Of a stretch of DNA of 64,000 nt, positions 11,015 through 21,074 are shown in pieces. Where the stretch lies: the NCBI RefSeq assembly GCF_027244095.1, contig NC_069658.1, positions 262,578,687-262,642,686 of the forward strand. Direction: 5' to 3'. Origin of the DNA: Hemicordylus capensis (lineage: Eukaryota > Chordata > Lepidosauria > Squamata > Cordylidae). The number at the start of each line of letters is the position of its first letter. Position 1 is the first letter of the stretch. The position numbers and the translations under genes were made by a program. Under the pieces are notes generated by a model, which was given only the letters and a program-made list of their open reading frames with translations, was not told the origin of the DNA and searched no databases.

Positions 11015-11315
11015 GTAAGTGTGTCTAGGATTGGAAACTACATTCCTAAGATCGGAGATACCCGCTCAGCTGGGCAGCTTTGAGTTGCTGAAAAGCAGCC
11101 TACCTCTGAATATTTGTTGCTGGGGTTGTTGCCTTCCTTCCTACCTGGAAGCATCTGTCTGTCCGCGGTTGGGAACAGGATGCTAGACTAAATGGTTCCT
11201 TGGTTGGACGATCCAGAAGCGCTTCTCTTCTCTTCATGAGCCCACCTGCACCCCCTCCCCCTCTCTGTGGAAGCACTTACCTCTCTAATGCCAGGTGTTT
11301 AAGGGGGTAGTGACT

Positions 11316-12412
11316 CTTTGATTGATTGAGTGAGTGAGTGCTGTCAAGTCGATGTTGACTCTTGGCAACCACATAGATAGATTCTCTCCAGGATGATCTG
11401 TCTTCAACTTGGCCTTTAAGGTCTCAAATCGGTGCATTCACTGCTGTCATAATCAAGTCCATCTACCTTGCTGCTGGCCATCCTCTTCCTCTTTCCTTCA
11501 ACTTTTCCCAGCATTATGGACTTCTCAAGGGAGCTGGATCTTCACATAATCTGTCCAAAGTATGATAGTTTGAGCCTGGTCATTTGTGCCTCAAGAGAAA
11601 ATTCTGGATTGATTTGTTCTATGATCCATTTTTTTGTTTTCCTGGCTGTCCGTGGTATCCTCAAAAGTCTTCTCCAGCACCAAAGTCCAAAAGTGTCAAT
11701 GCTTTTTCTATCTTGCTTCTTCAAAGTCCAACTTTTGCATCCATAGTCTGTCACGAGAAAAACCATTGTCCGAACGATTCTAATCTTTGTAGTTATAGAC
11801 GCGTCACAACATCTAAATATCCTTTCCAAGGCCTTCATTGCTACCCTACCAAGTGCTAGTAGTCTGCGGTGTATTTCTTGACTGCTGGATCCTTGACTGT
11901 TGACAGTCAATCCTAAAAGGCAGAAGCTATCCACCACTTTTAATGTCTTCATTGTCGATTCTGAGGCTGGTTGTTTACCCGTTGTCATTAGTTTAGTTGT
12001 CTTTACATTTAGTCGTAGTCCCATTTTTTTCACTGTGTTCCTTGACTTTCATTACCGGAGCTTGCAGATCATCCGCATTCTCAGCTATCAGAGTGGTGTC
12101 ATCAGCATAGCGCATGTTATAGATATTTCTTCCTCCAACTTTAAAACCACACTCATCTTCTTCCAATCCAGCTTCTCTCAGTATATGTTCAGCATATAAA
12201 TTGAATAAAGAAGGAGAAACTATACCGCCTTGTTTTACTCCTGTGCCGATCTGGATCCGTCTGGACTATGGCTTCCTGTCCTGTGTATGGGTTTCTCATG
12301 AGAACAATGAGCTGTTCTGGGATGCCCATTTTCCTAAGGATATTCCACAGCTTGACATGGTCAACACAATCTTTAGTGGTGAGAAAAAGTCAGTCTCATT
12401 GCTTTGTGTGTC
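11316..12412 (-). mobile_element. BovB (RTE) LINE fragment
   Basis: The - strand encodes a decayed reverse transcriptase C-terminus over 11542-12033, including SWTLKKQDRKSIDTFGLWCW, RRLLRI and INPEFSLEAQ..KLSYFG, all typical of BovB. It continues upstream into the RT palm in broken frames (DDTTLI-like region near 12060-12120). The 3' end has the BovB terminal sequence GTGCTGTCAAGTCGATG near 11336 on +. It is 5'-truncated. Confidence 0.85.
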
Positions 12413-12419
12413 TCTCCCC

Positions 12420-12790
12420 CCCCCCCCGTGAAATTCTCAGCATTCAAAATACTTCAAGGCTCAGTCTTCTTGAGCCCCTGCACAAATTAAACCCTGACTT
12501 AGACTAATAGCTATTGGGTATTAGACCGGATTGCTAGATGGATTTATTTTAAAGAGTTATACCCCACCTTTAAATCTAAAAGATCCTCATGAGGGCATAC
12601 AACAAATTATTACATACAACAGTCGTGTCTGATGAAACGGCTCATAGAGATCCTGGGGAAACCTCTGTGAAAGCCGCTCCCCAAATCAGCTACTCTTGCT
12701 GCTGTCCTTAATCTGCAGTGAGTTCAGGGGAAGTAGCCCCTTTGCAGGAAGTGTGTTGCCAGGCATTACCAGATGATATAGATATGGATC
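12420..12790. other. No gene recognised
   Basis: Contains a C homopolymer at 12416-12427 and otherwise unassigned sequence. I found no KRAB A box here or elsewhere between 11015 and 14720. Confidence 0.4.
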
Positions 12791-12794
12791 CCAT

Positions 12795-13010
12795 TAACAT
12801 GGAAGCTTGCTGAATACTGAGCCAGACCCTTTGTCTATCTAGTATGTTCTACACTAACTGGCAGCAGCTTCCCAAGGTTTCAAACATGGTTCTTCTCCAG
12901 CCTTACTTGGAGATGCCTGGGATTGGGGTTGAACCCAGGACCTTCTGCATGAAAGGCCCTCCCTCTGCCACGGGGCTACGATCCCCTCCCCAGCGCTGCT
13001 GAATGACAGC
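12795..13010 (-). mobile_element. tRNA-derived SINE with CR1-like tail
   Basis: On - it reads a tRNA-like head with B box GGTTCAACCCCAATCC and a tail CTAGATAGACAAAGGGTCTGGCTCAG, a member of the same group as 1389 and 41890. A TTTA microsatellite follows at 13063-13090. Confidence 0.6.
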
Positions 13011-13309
13011 TGCTGAGAACAACCAGTGGGAGAGAGCTATTGCCTTCAAGGCCAGTTTATTTATTCTATTTATTTATTTATTTATTTATTAGGTGTTTAG
13101 GAGCTTTCCGAGGTATCTAGCTGACCACAGTGGGAAACAAAACAGCGGACTAGATAGATCTGTGGTCTGATCCTGCGGACCCTTCTTCTGGAGGATTGAT
13201 GCTTTCCCATTCATCGGCTAATATCCAGACTAAATTACTTGTGAGAAATCTTATTAATATTACGTAGTCCTTTAGAGTAGTGCCTGAGTACTACTATTGA
13301 GTAATTTAG

Positions 13310-13642
13310 TCGGATATCAGACATCGAGGTCATGCACACGACAGTTGTTTGGGCGAGGAGGGTGGGTTGGGAGGGGAAGGCAGGGTTGAACCCACCTTCC
13401 CCGCAGATGATCGGGACGCTCCTCTTGGGTGTGTGACCTCACGCCTACACGATGCATTGCTCCCAGCAGCATGGATTTCCAGAGGCTGGGGAAATTAGTC
13501 CTGCCCCCCCCCCCCGAATCCAGAAATGCAAACATTAAGGGATTCCCCCTCAAGCTGTCGCTCTGGGGGCCCATCTCTGTGACTGCGCAGCCTGAGCATT
13601 CACATAACCCCACCCCTGGGGATGAGGGCGCCCTCGCCCTCA
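13310..13642. other. Unassigned, moderately CpG-rich
   Basis: Overlapping open frames on both strands reflect GC content and a C run at 13505-13515. The ends (CATGCACACGACAG / GCATTCACATAACC) could be those of a decayed DNA element, but I cannot prove inverted ends. Confidence 0.3.
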
Positions 13643-14036
13643 GAGAGCTGGTCTTGTGGTAGAGGAAAGCTGGTCTTGTGGTATCAAGCCTGACTTGTCC
13701 CATTAGCTATGAAGGGTCCACTCTGGTTGCATTTGAATGGAAGACCACATGTGAGCACTGTAAGATATTCCCCTCAGGGGATGGAGCCGCTCTGGGAAGA
13801 GCAGTAGGTTTCAAGTTCCCACCTTGGCTTCTCCAAGAAAGGACAAGATTTATTTATTTATTTTTTGATAGGACAAGATTTTTTTATTGAACCAACAAAC
13901 TACCAAGATAGGGCTGAGAGAGATTCCTGCCTGCAGTCTTGAAGGAGCCCCTGCCAGTCTGTGTAGACAATACTGAGCTAGATAGACCAATGGTCTGACT
14001 CAGTATATGGCAGCTCCCTTGTTCCTATGTGTTCCT
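13643..14036 (+). mobile_element. 5S rRNA-derived SINE
   Basis: GACTTGTCCCATTAGCTATG...GGTTGCATTTGAATGG matches the 3' half of 5S rRNA (AGCTAAGCAGGGTC, CCTGGTT, GATGGGAGAC) with changes. The tail CAATACTGAGCTAGATAGACC..TGGTCTGACTCAG is the CR1-like tail. A short T-rich insertion (13850-13885) interrupts it. Cleaner copies are at 30586, 47309 and 51031. Confidence 0.75.
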
Positions 14037-14039
14037 AAC

Positions 14040-14525
14040 CCTGGTTAAAGGCCAGGGAAAACTCTAGTGGGGGCGGAAGCAGCAGGATTGGGAGCAGGCT
14101 GGGTTGACGTAGCCTGGGTTGGGCTGCTCGTATGCATAGCCTCACTGACTTGTTTCTCAGGACTTCAATCCTAGTTAACTATGCTGGTTACCCAAAGCAG
14201 TCTGACCAGGACTGCCCTGAAATTCTGGGTTCACACAATCAAAACCACTGGGCTCATTAATCTTGATTAACTTTTTAACCAGGTTCCTTGTGATGATTTG
14301 AACCCAGCCTGTGTGTATAGTTCTGGTTGTCCTATCTCAATAAGGATATCATAGAACAGAGAAATGGGAAAGGCTTGTGAGCATTCGGAGCCCTCAGAGC
14401 ATTCGGAAGATGCTGCTAACTCACATTTTGGGGTTTTTAATCTTTAAAAAATAGAAAACTGACTGCCTCCTAGAAAGCAGAATCTGCAACAGAATGCACT
14501 CTGCACAGCAGAGTGCGTTCAGAGG
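14040..14525. other. Intronic sequence, nothing recognised
   Basis: No domain or clear repeat. It lies between the 5S SINE and the foldback and would be intronic if the gene model with exons at 11014 and 14723 is right. Confidence 0.35.
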
Positions 14526-14670
14526 CTGGCTGTTCAAAACAGACCAATATGTTACGCCGAAATTACATGCAGGTCTGCTCAGAATATAAGCATCATGCTT
14601 GGATGCTTATATTCTGAGCAGACCTGCATGTAATTTCGGCTTAACATATTGGCCTGTTTTGAACAGCCAG
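14526..14670. repeat. Near-perfect long hairpin (69-bp arms)
   Basis: The left arm (14526-14594) and right arm (14602-14670) are reverse complements with only two mismatches, around a 7-base loop. Outer ends are CTGGCTGTTCAAAACAG / CTGTTTTGAACAGCCAG. It could be a young foldback MITE or, if transcribed, a small-RNA precursor. It ends 52 bp before the KRAB exon. I see no target duplication and no second copy in the window. Confidence 0.85.
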
Positions 14671-14722
14671 TCTCACTGGAATTTATATCAAACTCTGATT
14701 CTGACATCTCCTCCCTGAACAG

Positions 14723-14836
14723 GATTTCCCATCTCAAAACTTAAGCTGATGTCGAGGATGGATGGAAGGGAAGAAATATGGAACCTGGATCCCCAGAACC
14801 CTGGGGAAGAGGAGATGCCGAAAGATGCTGTCGCAG
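14723..14836 (+). CDS. KRAB B-box exon
   Basis: A 114-nt exon follows a pyrimidine-rich acceptor (CTCCTCCCTGAACAG) and ends at GCAG|GTAAGA. It enters in phase 1 and reads (G)FPISKLKLMSRMDGREEIW followed by NLDPQNPGEEEMPKDAVA. This fits the KRAB B box consensus (GxPVSKPxLISxLExGEEPW) and its acidic C-flank. It leaves one base (G) for the next exon. The acceptor at 16936 supplies AA, giving GAA and continuing in frame into the nuclease at MSLSNEK. No KRAB A box was found upstream, so the protein may start at the internal Met (MSRMDG) or use an A-box exon too diverged to see. KRAB B alone modifies, but does not by itself mediate, TRIM28 binding. Confidence 0.7.
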
Positions 14837-14894
14837 GTAAGAAACTGGATAGAAAAATATAAGCAAGAGTTACTCTGAAGTATTTTTCATGGCA

Positions 14895-15130
14895 TCCATA
14901 GCCCTATTAACAGGTTATGTCCAATGCATGTACATGTGTACATGCATGCACGTACAGCTATTCACCCGGTAAATTCAATGCATGTACAATGGTACATTTC
15001 CTGTCTTTACCTTGCATTTGTGGCGGTCTCTACCCAGGTTTACTTTTTAAATGAATGCATATACAGCCATTCATACAGAAAGATGTACAGACACCTGTAT
15101 GCATGCACAACATAACATCTGAATAGAACT
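14895..15130. repeat. TGTACA-rich MITE family, copy 3
   Basis: Begins GCCCTATTAACAGGTTATG and ends ATAACATCTGAATAGAAC, weak inverted ends like those of copies 2 and 4. Inside it has the shared order of TGTACATG motifs, CATTCATACAGAAA and TGTACAGACA. Confidence 0.55.
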
Positions 15131-15469
15131 CATGTGAATAATTACTTTGTCTGGTGGAAGATGGTGCTGCCTGCCGAGTAGTTGGTCCCTCCTGTCCGCT
15201 GTGCCTGGGATGCTTCTCTTGAGGTATATCTAGATCACATATCTTGCTCGCTCAGGTTAAGCCAAAAGTATAACGTTGCCCCTTGCACACAAGAACAGAC
15301 CATAAGATGCGCTATTCTTTGCATTGTTCTTAACTCTGGCTCTTTGCAAACAACCTTCAGGCTTGAAGACCCGGGCTTTGATGCGAACGGATAAAAATTT
15401 GAATGATTTCCAATTTGTCAAGTTTGAGGATGAGCTCTGTGCAGGAAGGATCTGTTGTTGTTTGTTTAA

Positions 15470-15690
15470 TTTGATTTCTATACCACCCTTCCAAAAATGG
15501 CTCAGGGCAGTTTACACAGAGAAATAATACATAAATAAGATGGATCCTTGTCCCCAAAGGGCTCACCATCTAAAAAGAAACATAAGATAGACACCAGCAA
15601 CAGTCACTGGAGGTACTGTGCTGGGGGTGTAGAGGGCCAGTTACTCTCCCCCTGCTAAATAAAGAGAATCACTACGTTTAAAAGGTGCCT
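15470..15690 (-). mobile_element. L2-type LINE 3' end
   Basis: Reverse complement of the 9545-9775 element, with ACCACCCTTCCAAAAATGGC and GGGCCAGTTACTCTCCCCCTG. The copy lies in the presumed intron of the KRAB-nuclease gene. Confidence 0.6.
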
Positions 15691-15691
15691 C

Positions 15692-16565
15692 TTTGGCAAG
15701 TTAGCAGGGGTAATGGCTGCTTCGGGGACAGAGTGAGCCATACACAGGACTGCTTCTGGTTCTTGCTTAGTCTGCTCCTGGTTGCGGGTAACATGCATGA
15801 TTGCGGAAGCTGTTGCAGTGCATTCTGGCATGTTTTCTCCTTTGAAAGATTCAACACAGTTTCTTGGCCTTTTTTCTATCTTTAATCTTTCTGACGGACA
15901 AAATACATGGTCAGAGGACTCATGTGGCTCCACTTTTGTTGGGCTGCACCATTTCAGGCTGTAAGCTGAAGATCAAATGTTTGAATGCTTCCGTGTGTTA
16001 GAGAAATAACTCACTGCTACTTAGTTAAAACTAAGTAGCTTAGTTTTCTCCACAAATAAATGCAGATATAACCTGTATTTAATTTCTACTTTTAAAGGGG
16101 GTCATCTTAAATTCAGAGTTGTCTTCTATTTGGGTAAATATGGTATTTCCATGCTTGTACTCAATGATCATGGAATTTAGTATCTGAAACAGAATCCCTC
16201 CACTTATAACAACAGCATGTTGCTAATCCTTCGGGCTGGGCAAAAACACTTAACAGAATGTTCCTTTTCAGACATGTTATTACTCAGGTGTCTGTAAAGT
16301 ACATTTTAAAAGTTAAGCTGGGTACAGTCCCCGGACCCCTATAAATGCCGGGTGCAGATTGGAAGTGTACTACTGCACTTGTATTGGACATAATGTGTGA
16401 ATGTACATTCATTGAACATAATGTATGGAAACGGGGTTTATGTGACTAATATCTGGTGAAACTGTTAAGGCCAGAGGTGGACTGAGAGCGATGTTCAGCC
16501 ATGCTAGGCTGTGGAGTGAGTTCAGGGTTTTGCATGTCCCTTGCTTTGACTAACAGAAGCAATAC
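15692..16565. other. Intronic sequence with a MITE piece
   Basis: Mostly unassigned. A reversed TATTTACC-family MITE fragment is at about 16030-16145 (CATCTTAAATTCAGAG, TTTGGGTAAATATGGTA). No exon is recognised. Confidence 0.4.
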
Positions 16566-16749
16566 TCCTCTGCAACTGTGGTGAGACTAAAGCAAACAAA
16601 TATTTACATAATTTATTCAGTTTGTGGAAGTAAGTTACCTCCCCAACCCCCGTCTAAACTGAAGTTGGAATTCAGAAAAGTGAAGGGCATTTATTATCAT
16701 CATTTTATTTGTTTAATTTATATACCGCCTGACTCCAAAGATTCTAGGC

Positions 16750-16875
16750 CAGGGTTTCTTAACCTTGGGCCCCCAGATGTTGTTGGACTACAACTCCCAG
16801 ACAGGGCCTTTGTGGCTGGGGATTCTGGGAGTTGTAGTCCAACAACATCTGGGGGCCCAAGGTTAAGAAACCCTG
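16750..16875. mobile_element. hAT MITE, Charlie-like
   Basis: Foldback with ends CAGGGTTTCTTAACC / GGTTAAGAAACCCTG. Imperfect 8-bp flanks TTCTAGGC and CTCTAGGT. It lies 60 bp before the nuclease exon acceptor, and the open frame running through it is accidental. Confidence 0.8.
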
Positions 16876-16935
16876 CTCTAGGTGGTTCACAAATTTATGA
16901 AAATATCCTCTTTCTTTTTATGGTCTCTTCTTCAG

Positions 16936-18308
16936 AAATGAGTCTCTCCAACGAGAAAGCAGCTTCTGCGGCCATTGCTGTGGCCACGGCGGCAGTGGCT
17001 GCTGTGAAGACCGTCATAGGGATCCAGTCTCGCATCTTCACAAGGCTGGCGACACGCCGGAAGTTTCTGAGGCGAGAGCGCGACGACTTGGACGAGCTGG
17101 AAGAGATGGTGGAAAACGCAGCTGCCGTCCGCCTCCGAGCAATTGTTGAATCGAGCATCGACTCTTTGAGAACCATGATGTGCTCCTGCCTCTTCCAGTC
17201 TCCCGCTGTCCTCGCCGGCCTCATCGATGAGCTCTACATCATGGAGCGCGCTTTCTGGGTGCAACCAGGCCGCTCTGAATGGTGGGAGAAGGTTGTCCTG
17301 CCCCATTGGGATGACCCACTCTGGCAGGAGAATTTCAGGATGAGCCGGCAGACTTTTATGGAGCTGTGTCACATGCTGAGGCCTGTCCTCGAGCGGCAGA
17401 CGACCAACATGCGAGCCCCAATTACCGTCGAGAAGCAGCTGGCCATTGCTATCTGGAAACTGGCAACCCCGGATAGCTACAGGTCGGTAGCCGAGTGTTT
17501 TGGTGTGGGACGCTCCACGGTCTCGCGGATCGTTATGGAAGTCTGCCAGGCACTCTACGATGTGTACCACCATGTGGTCCACCTGACCGCTGCCCAAGAG
17601 GTGATGCGAGGGTTTGCAGCCAAGGGTTTTCCTCACTGCGTAGGAGCCATCGATGCTACTCACATCCCTATCATTGCCCCTGCGCACAGGGCAACGGAAT
17701 ACATCAACAGCAAAGGCTATTACTCCATGGTCCTGCAAGCGTTGGTGGACCACCAAGGCCGGTTCACCGATGTGTATGCCGGGCGGTCTGGGAAAGTGCA
17801 CGATGCGAGGATCTTCCGCAGCTCTCCCATCTTCCGGGCCATGAACCAAGGCACGTTTGGTCCCGGCTCTATTATGGACATGGAGGGTGAGCAAGTGAAA
17901 CCAGTGATCCTCGGAGACTCTGCTTATCCTCTCCTGCCGTGGCTGATGACTCCTTACAGTGGCCACTTGGACGCCCGCAAGCAGCTGTTCAACCGCACCC
18001 TCGGCCGCTGCCGGACAGTGGTGGAATATGCTTTTGAGCGCCTCCGGGGCCGCTGGCGGTGCCTGCTCTCCCGCTTGGATGTGAGGGAGCGCTATGCCCC
18101 CAGGGTCATTGTGGCCTGCTGCATCTTGCACAACATATGTGAGACCAAAGGAGAGCCCCTCCAGGACGGGTGGGAGGAGGTGGTGAGATCCGTCTCCAGG
18201 TCTTACCAGCAGCCAGAGCGACCACCTGTGTATGTCTTGAATCCCCGTGCCCGAGAGATCAGAGATCTTTTCAGTGCATACATGGAAAGGAGGGAACTGG
18301 CAAAGTAG
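16936..18308 (+). CDS. HARBI1-like Harbinger-derived DDE nuclease exon
   Basis: The exon follows TATGGTCTCTTCTTCAG and reads (G)AA ATG AGT..., 456 residues from the ATG at 16938. An Ala-rich, then basic N-terminus (residues 1-60) leads to an HTH-like segment (SYRSVAECFGVGRSTVSRIV, near residue 180). The DDE_Tnp_4 catalytic domain follows: GAIDATHIPI (first Asp), GRSGKVHDARIF and VILGDSAYPLLPW (second Asp region), and VVEYAFERLRGRW (Glu). All acidic residues and the length are those of a whole family member, with no stop or shift. No Harbinger terminal repeats or 3-bp duplication were seen around it. Together with the in-phase KRAB exon this argues for a host gene, not a mobile copy. The exon is much richer in G+C than its flanks. 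Whether it still cuts DNA is unknown. Confidence 0.9.
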
Positions 18309-18309
18309 G

Positions 18310-18450
18310 GCTGGATTTGTTCATTTGCCACCCAATAGGCCTTGTTGTACGCTTTGGGAACAGGATTTAATTTTTTTAAAAAAATTTAAATTTTCTTTTC
18401 TTTTTCTTTTTTTAAGAATGTAGTTGGCTTGGCATATCTTGATGACAGCT
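18310..18450. other. 3' flank of nuclease exon
   Basis: A T/A-rich stretch at 18368-18415. No canonical AATAAA is seen close to the stop codon, so the end of the transcript is not placed. Confidence 0.4.
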
Positions 18451-18454
18451 ATGT

Positions 18455-18665
18455 GAGAGGCAACATGATGTAGTGGTTAGAGTGTTGGACTAGGACATGG
18501 GCGATCCTGGTTTGAATCCTCATGCAGTCAAATAGCTCAATAAGTAACTTTGGGACAGTCATGCTCTCAGTCTAACCTACCTTACAGAGTTGCAAAAATA
18601 CTGAGGGTAGGGGGGAACCATAATATGCTACCCTGATCTCCTTGCAGGAAGGACAGGATGACAAT
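18455..18665 (+). mobile_element. Sauria-type tRNA SINE, diverged
   Basis: GTAGTGGTTAGAGTGTTGG, TGGTTTGAATCCTC and ACTTTGGGACAGTC place it in the same family as 7894, with a changed tail. Confidence 0.65.
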
Positions 18666-18799
18666 GTCATAAATACCTTTTAAACTTGTATTGTGTTGCT
18701 TTCCTCCTTAGCTGTGGTGAGTTGAAACTGCTTGGAGGGGAGCAGCCAAGTGACGTCGGCATGTCTCCTGCTCTTGCTTAGGTTACTCTTGCTAACCTG

Positions 18800-18970
18800 C
18801 TAACGTGATGCCTCTGAGTACCAGTTGCAGGGGAGTAACAGAAGGAGAGAAGGCATGCCCTCAACTCCTGCCTGTGGCTTCCAGTGGCATCTGGTGGGCC
18901 ACTGTGCGAAACAGGATGCTGGACTAGATGGGCCTTGGGCCTAATCCAGCAGGGCGGTTCTTATGTGCTT
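18800..18970 (+). mobile_element. CR1-type LINE 3' end
   Basis: Contains GATGCCTCTGAGTACCAG, GCATCTGGTGGGCCACTG and CTAATCCAGCAGGGCGG, the terminal part of CR1. Confidence 0.7.
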
Positions 18971-19358
18971 ATTAACTTTACTCTTGCTAACCTGCTCTTG
19001 CTTAGGTTACTTCTGGCCAGAGAACGGCAGCAACCTTAACACTGCACTGGGTTCCTTGTTGCCAGAGAAAATATAGTGGTGTACTGTGGCTGCTGCTCCT
19101 GCAGACCCAGCCTTTCTACTGGCAAAGAGACGAGAGAGACTGAGCATATGCAGAGGGAGCAGCTGCTGAATGCTGCTGTTTTCCCTGTTAGCGGAGAGAG
19201 GAGAGCCCACCTATAGCCTAGGGTAGAGTGAGTCATGAATCAGGAACTTCCCAATTCACTTTTGTGATGAACTCACCAGGAAGCTTTAGGCCAGCTCCTC
19301 CCTCTCAGCCTCCTCTGCAACTGCGATATGGAGATAATACTGACCTGCTCTACAGGCT

Positions 19359-19494
19359 CAGTGTTCCCTCTAACAGGGAGTCCCAGATGTTGTTGACTAC
19401 AACTCCCAGAATCCCCAGCTGCAGTGGCTTTTTCTTGGGGGTTATGGGAGTTGTAGTCAACCACATCTGGGAATCCCTGTTAGAGGGAACACTG
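19359..19494. mobile_element. hAT MITE with CAGTGTTCCC ends
   Basis: Foldback with ends CAGTGTTCCCTCTAACAGG and CCTGTTAGAGGGAACACTG. Flanks TACAGGCT (19351-19358) and TACAGACT (19495-19502) are an 8-bp duplication with one change. Same terminus family as 36996-37511. Confidence 0.8.
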
Positions 19495-19529
19495 TACAGA
19501 CTTGTTGTAAACATTAAAGCAAGATAGTG

Positions 19530-19785
19530 GCCCTATTTGCACATTCTGTTCAACGATATGTATAATCTGTGCACAGTGTACGCATGTACAGATATGTACG
19601 GGGGTACAGCTATTCATACATTATGTTAATCACATGTATAGTAGTGCTCTTCAGTCTGTACCTTGCATTTGAGGAGGTCTGTACACAGGTTCTCTTTTCA
19701 AAGGACTGCATGCACAGTCATTCACACAAAAACGTGTGTATAGACAGATGTACACATGTACTATATAATGTCTGAACAGGGCTAA
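19530..19785. repeat. TGTACA-rich MITE family, copy 4
   Basis: Runs from GGCCCTATTTGCACATTCTG to ATGTCTGAACAGGGC, imperfect inverted ends. The inside is rich in TGTACA, GTGTACG and TGTACAC. Confidence 0.6.
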
Positions 19786-19828
19786 TGTCTCTGAAACATT
19801 TTGAACATTCTAAAAGTACTGTATAAAT

Positions 19829-20058
19829 AAAGTGTGCCATCAAGTCAATTTCGACTGCTGGTGCCCACAGAACCCTGTGGTTTTCTTTGGTAGAATACAG
19901 GAGGGGTTTACCATTGCCTCCTCCCCCATGCAGTGTGAGATGATGCCTTTCAGCATCTTCCTATATTACTGCTGCCCGATATAGTACCAGCGGGGATTTG
20001 AACTGGCAACCTTCTGCTTGTTAGTCAAGCATTTCCCTGCTGCGCCACTTAAGGTGGC
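19829..20058 (-). mobile_element. tRNA-derived SINE with BovB-like tail
   Basis: The - strand carries the GGTGGCGCAGCAGGGAAATG-type head and ends in the GTTGAAATTGACTTGATGGC-type tail. Second copy of the 6677 family. Confidence 0.7.
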
Positions 20059-20291
20059 ACTGTATAAATGCTAAGCACTTAATATTAATAATAAGGTACA
20101 GAGGGAGCATAGGAGGTAGAAGACTTAGGAAGCAACCTTTTAGCTTTTGCTGAGGTGGGCAGGGTGAACTGAAAACCCATTTCTTCTAGCTGTGTATCTG
20201 CAAATGGAAGCTTTTCTTTACAGGATCCAAAAGCTTCTTGCTACTCATGAGGAGCAAGGAGCTTTTGACCTCTGGGTAAGGTGGGGAGATA

Positions 20292-21070
20292 CAGGTGAAA
20301 CTCGGAAAATTAGAATAGCGTGCAAAAGTCCATTAATTTCAGTAATGCAAATTAAAAGGTGAAACTGATATATGAGACAGACGCATTACATGCAAAGCGA
20401 GATAAGTCAAACCTTAATTTGTTATAATTGTGATGATCATGGCGTACAGCTCATGAAAACCCCAAATCCACAATCCCAGAAAATTAGAATATTACATGGA
20501 ACCAAGAAGACAAGGATTGTAGAATAGAACAATATCGGACCTCTGAAAAGTATAGAGTGTACTGTGCTTGATTGGCCAGCAAACTCGCCTGACCTGACCC
20601 CATAGAGAATCTATGGGGCATTGCCGAGAGAAGGATGAGAGACATGAGACCAAACAATGCAGAAGAGCTAAAGGCTGCTAATGAAGCATCCTGGTCTTCC
20701 ATAATACCTCATCAGTGCCACAGGCTGATAGCATCCATGCCACGCCGCATTAAGGCAGTAATTGCTGCAAAAGGGGCCCAAACCAAGTACTGAATACATA
20801 TGCATGCTTATACTTTTCAGAGGTCCGATATTGTTCTATTCTTCAATCCTTGTCTTCTTGGTTCCATGTAATATTCTAATTTTCTGAGATTGTGGATTTG
20901 GGGTTTTCATGAGCTGTACGCCATGATCATCACAATTATAACAAATTAAGGCTTGACTTATCTCGCTTTGCATGTAATGCGTCTGTCTCATATATCAGTT
21001 TTACCTTTTAATTTGCATTACTGAAATTAATGGACTTTTGCACGATATTCTAATTTTCGAGTTTCACCTG
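20292..21070. mobile_element. Tc1-like element, internally deleted, long TIRs
   Basis: The 779-bp element is bounded by TA on both sides (20290-20291 and 21071-21072). Ends CAGGTGAAACTCGGAAAATT and its complement extend as inverted repeats of about 250 bp each with few mismatches. Between them about 250 bp of Tc1 transposase coding sequence remain (on -: MPHRFSMGSGQASLLANQAQ, from the DDE catalytic core). Most of the transposase is missing, so it is non-autonomous. Confidence 0.9.
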
Positions 21071-21074
21071 TATG

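Noticed and set aside
11015-14722. Search for a KRAB A box
   Set aside because: No stretch resembling the A-box pattern was found on the + strand; recorded as absent or too diverged.
16578-16935. Upstream extension of the nuclease frame
   Set aside because: It runs through a hAT MITE and an evident acceptor at 16935; family homology starts after it.
16932-18131. 399-codon open frame on the - strand opposite the nuclease
   Set aside because: It mirrors the codon bias of the GC-rich nuclease exon and has no known domain; a shadow.
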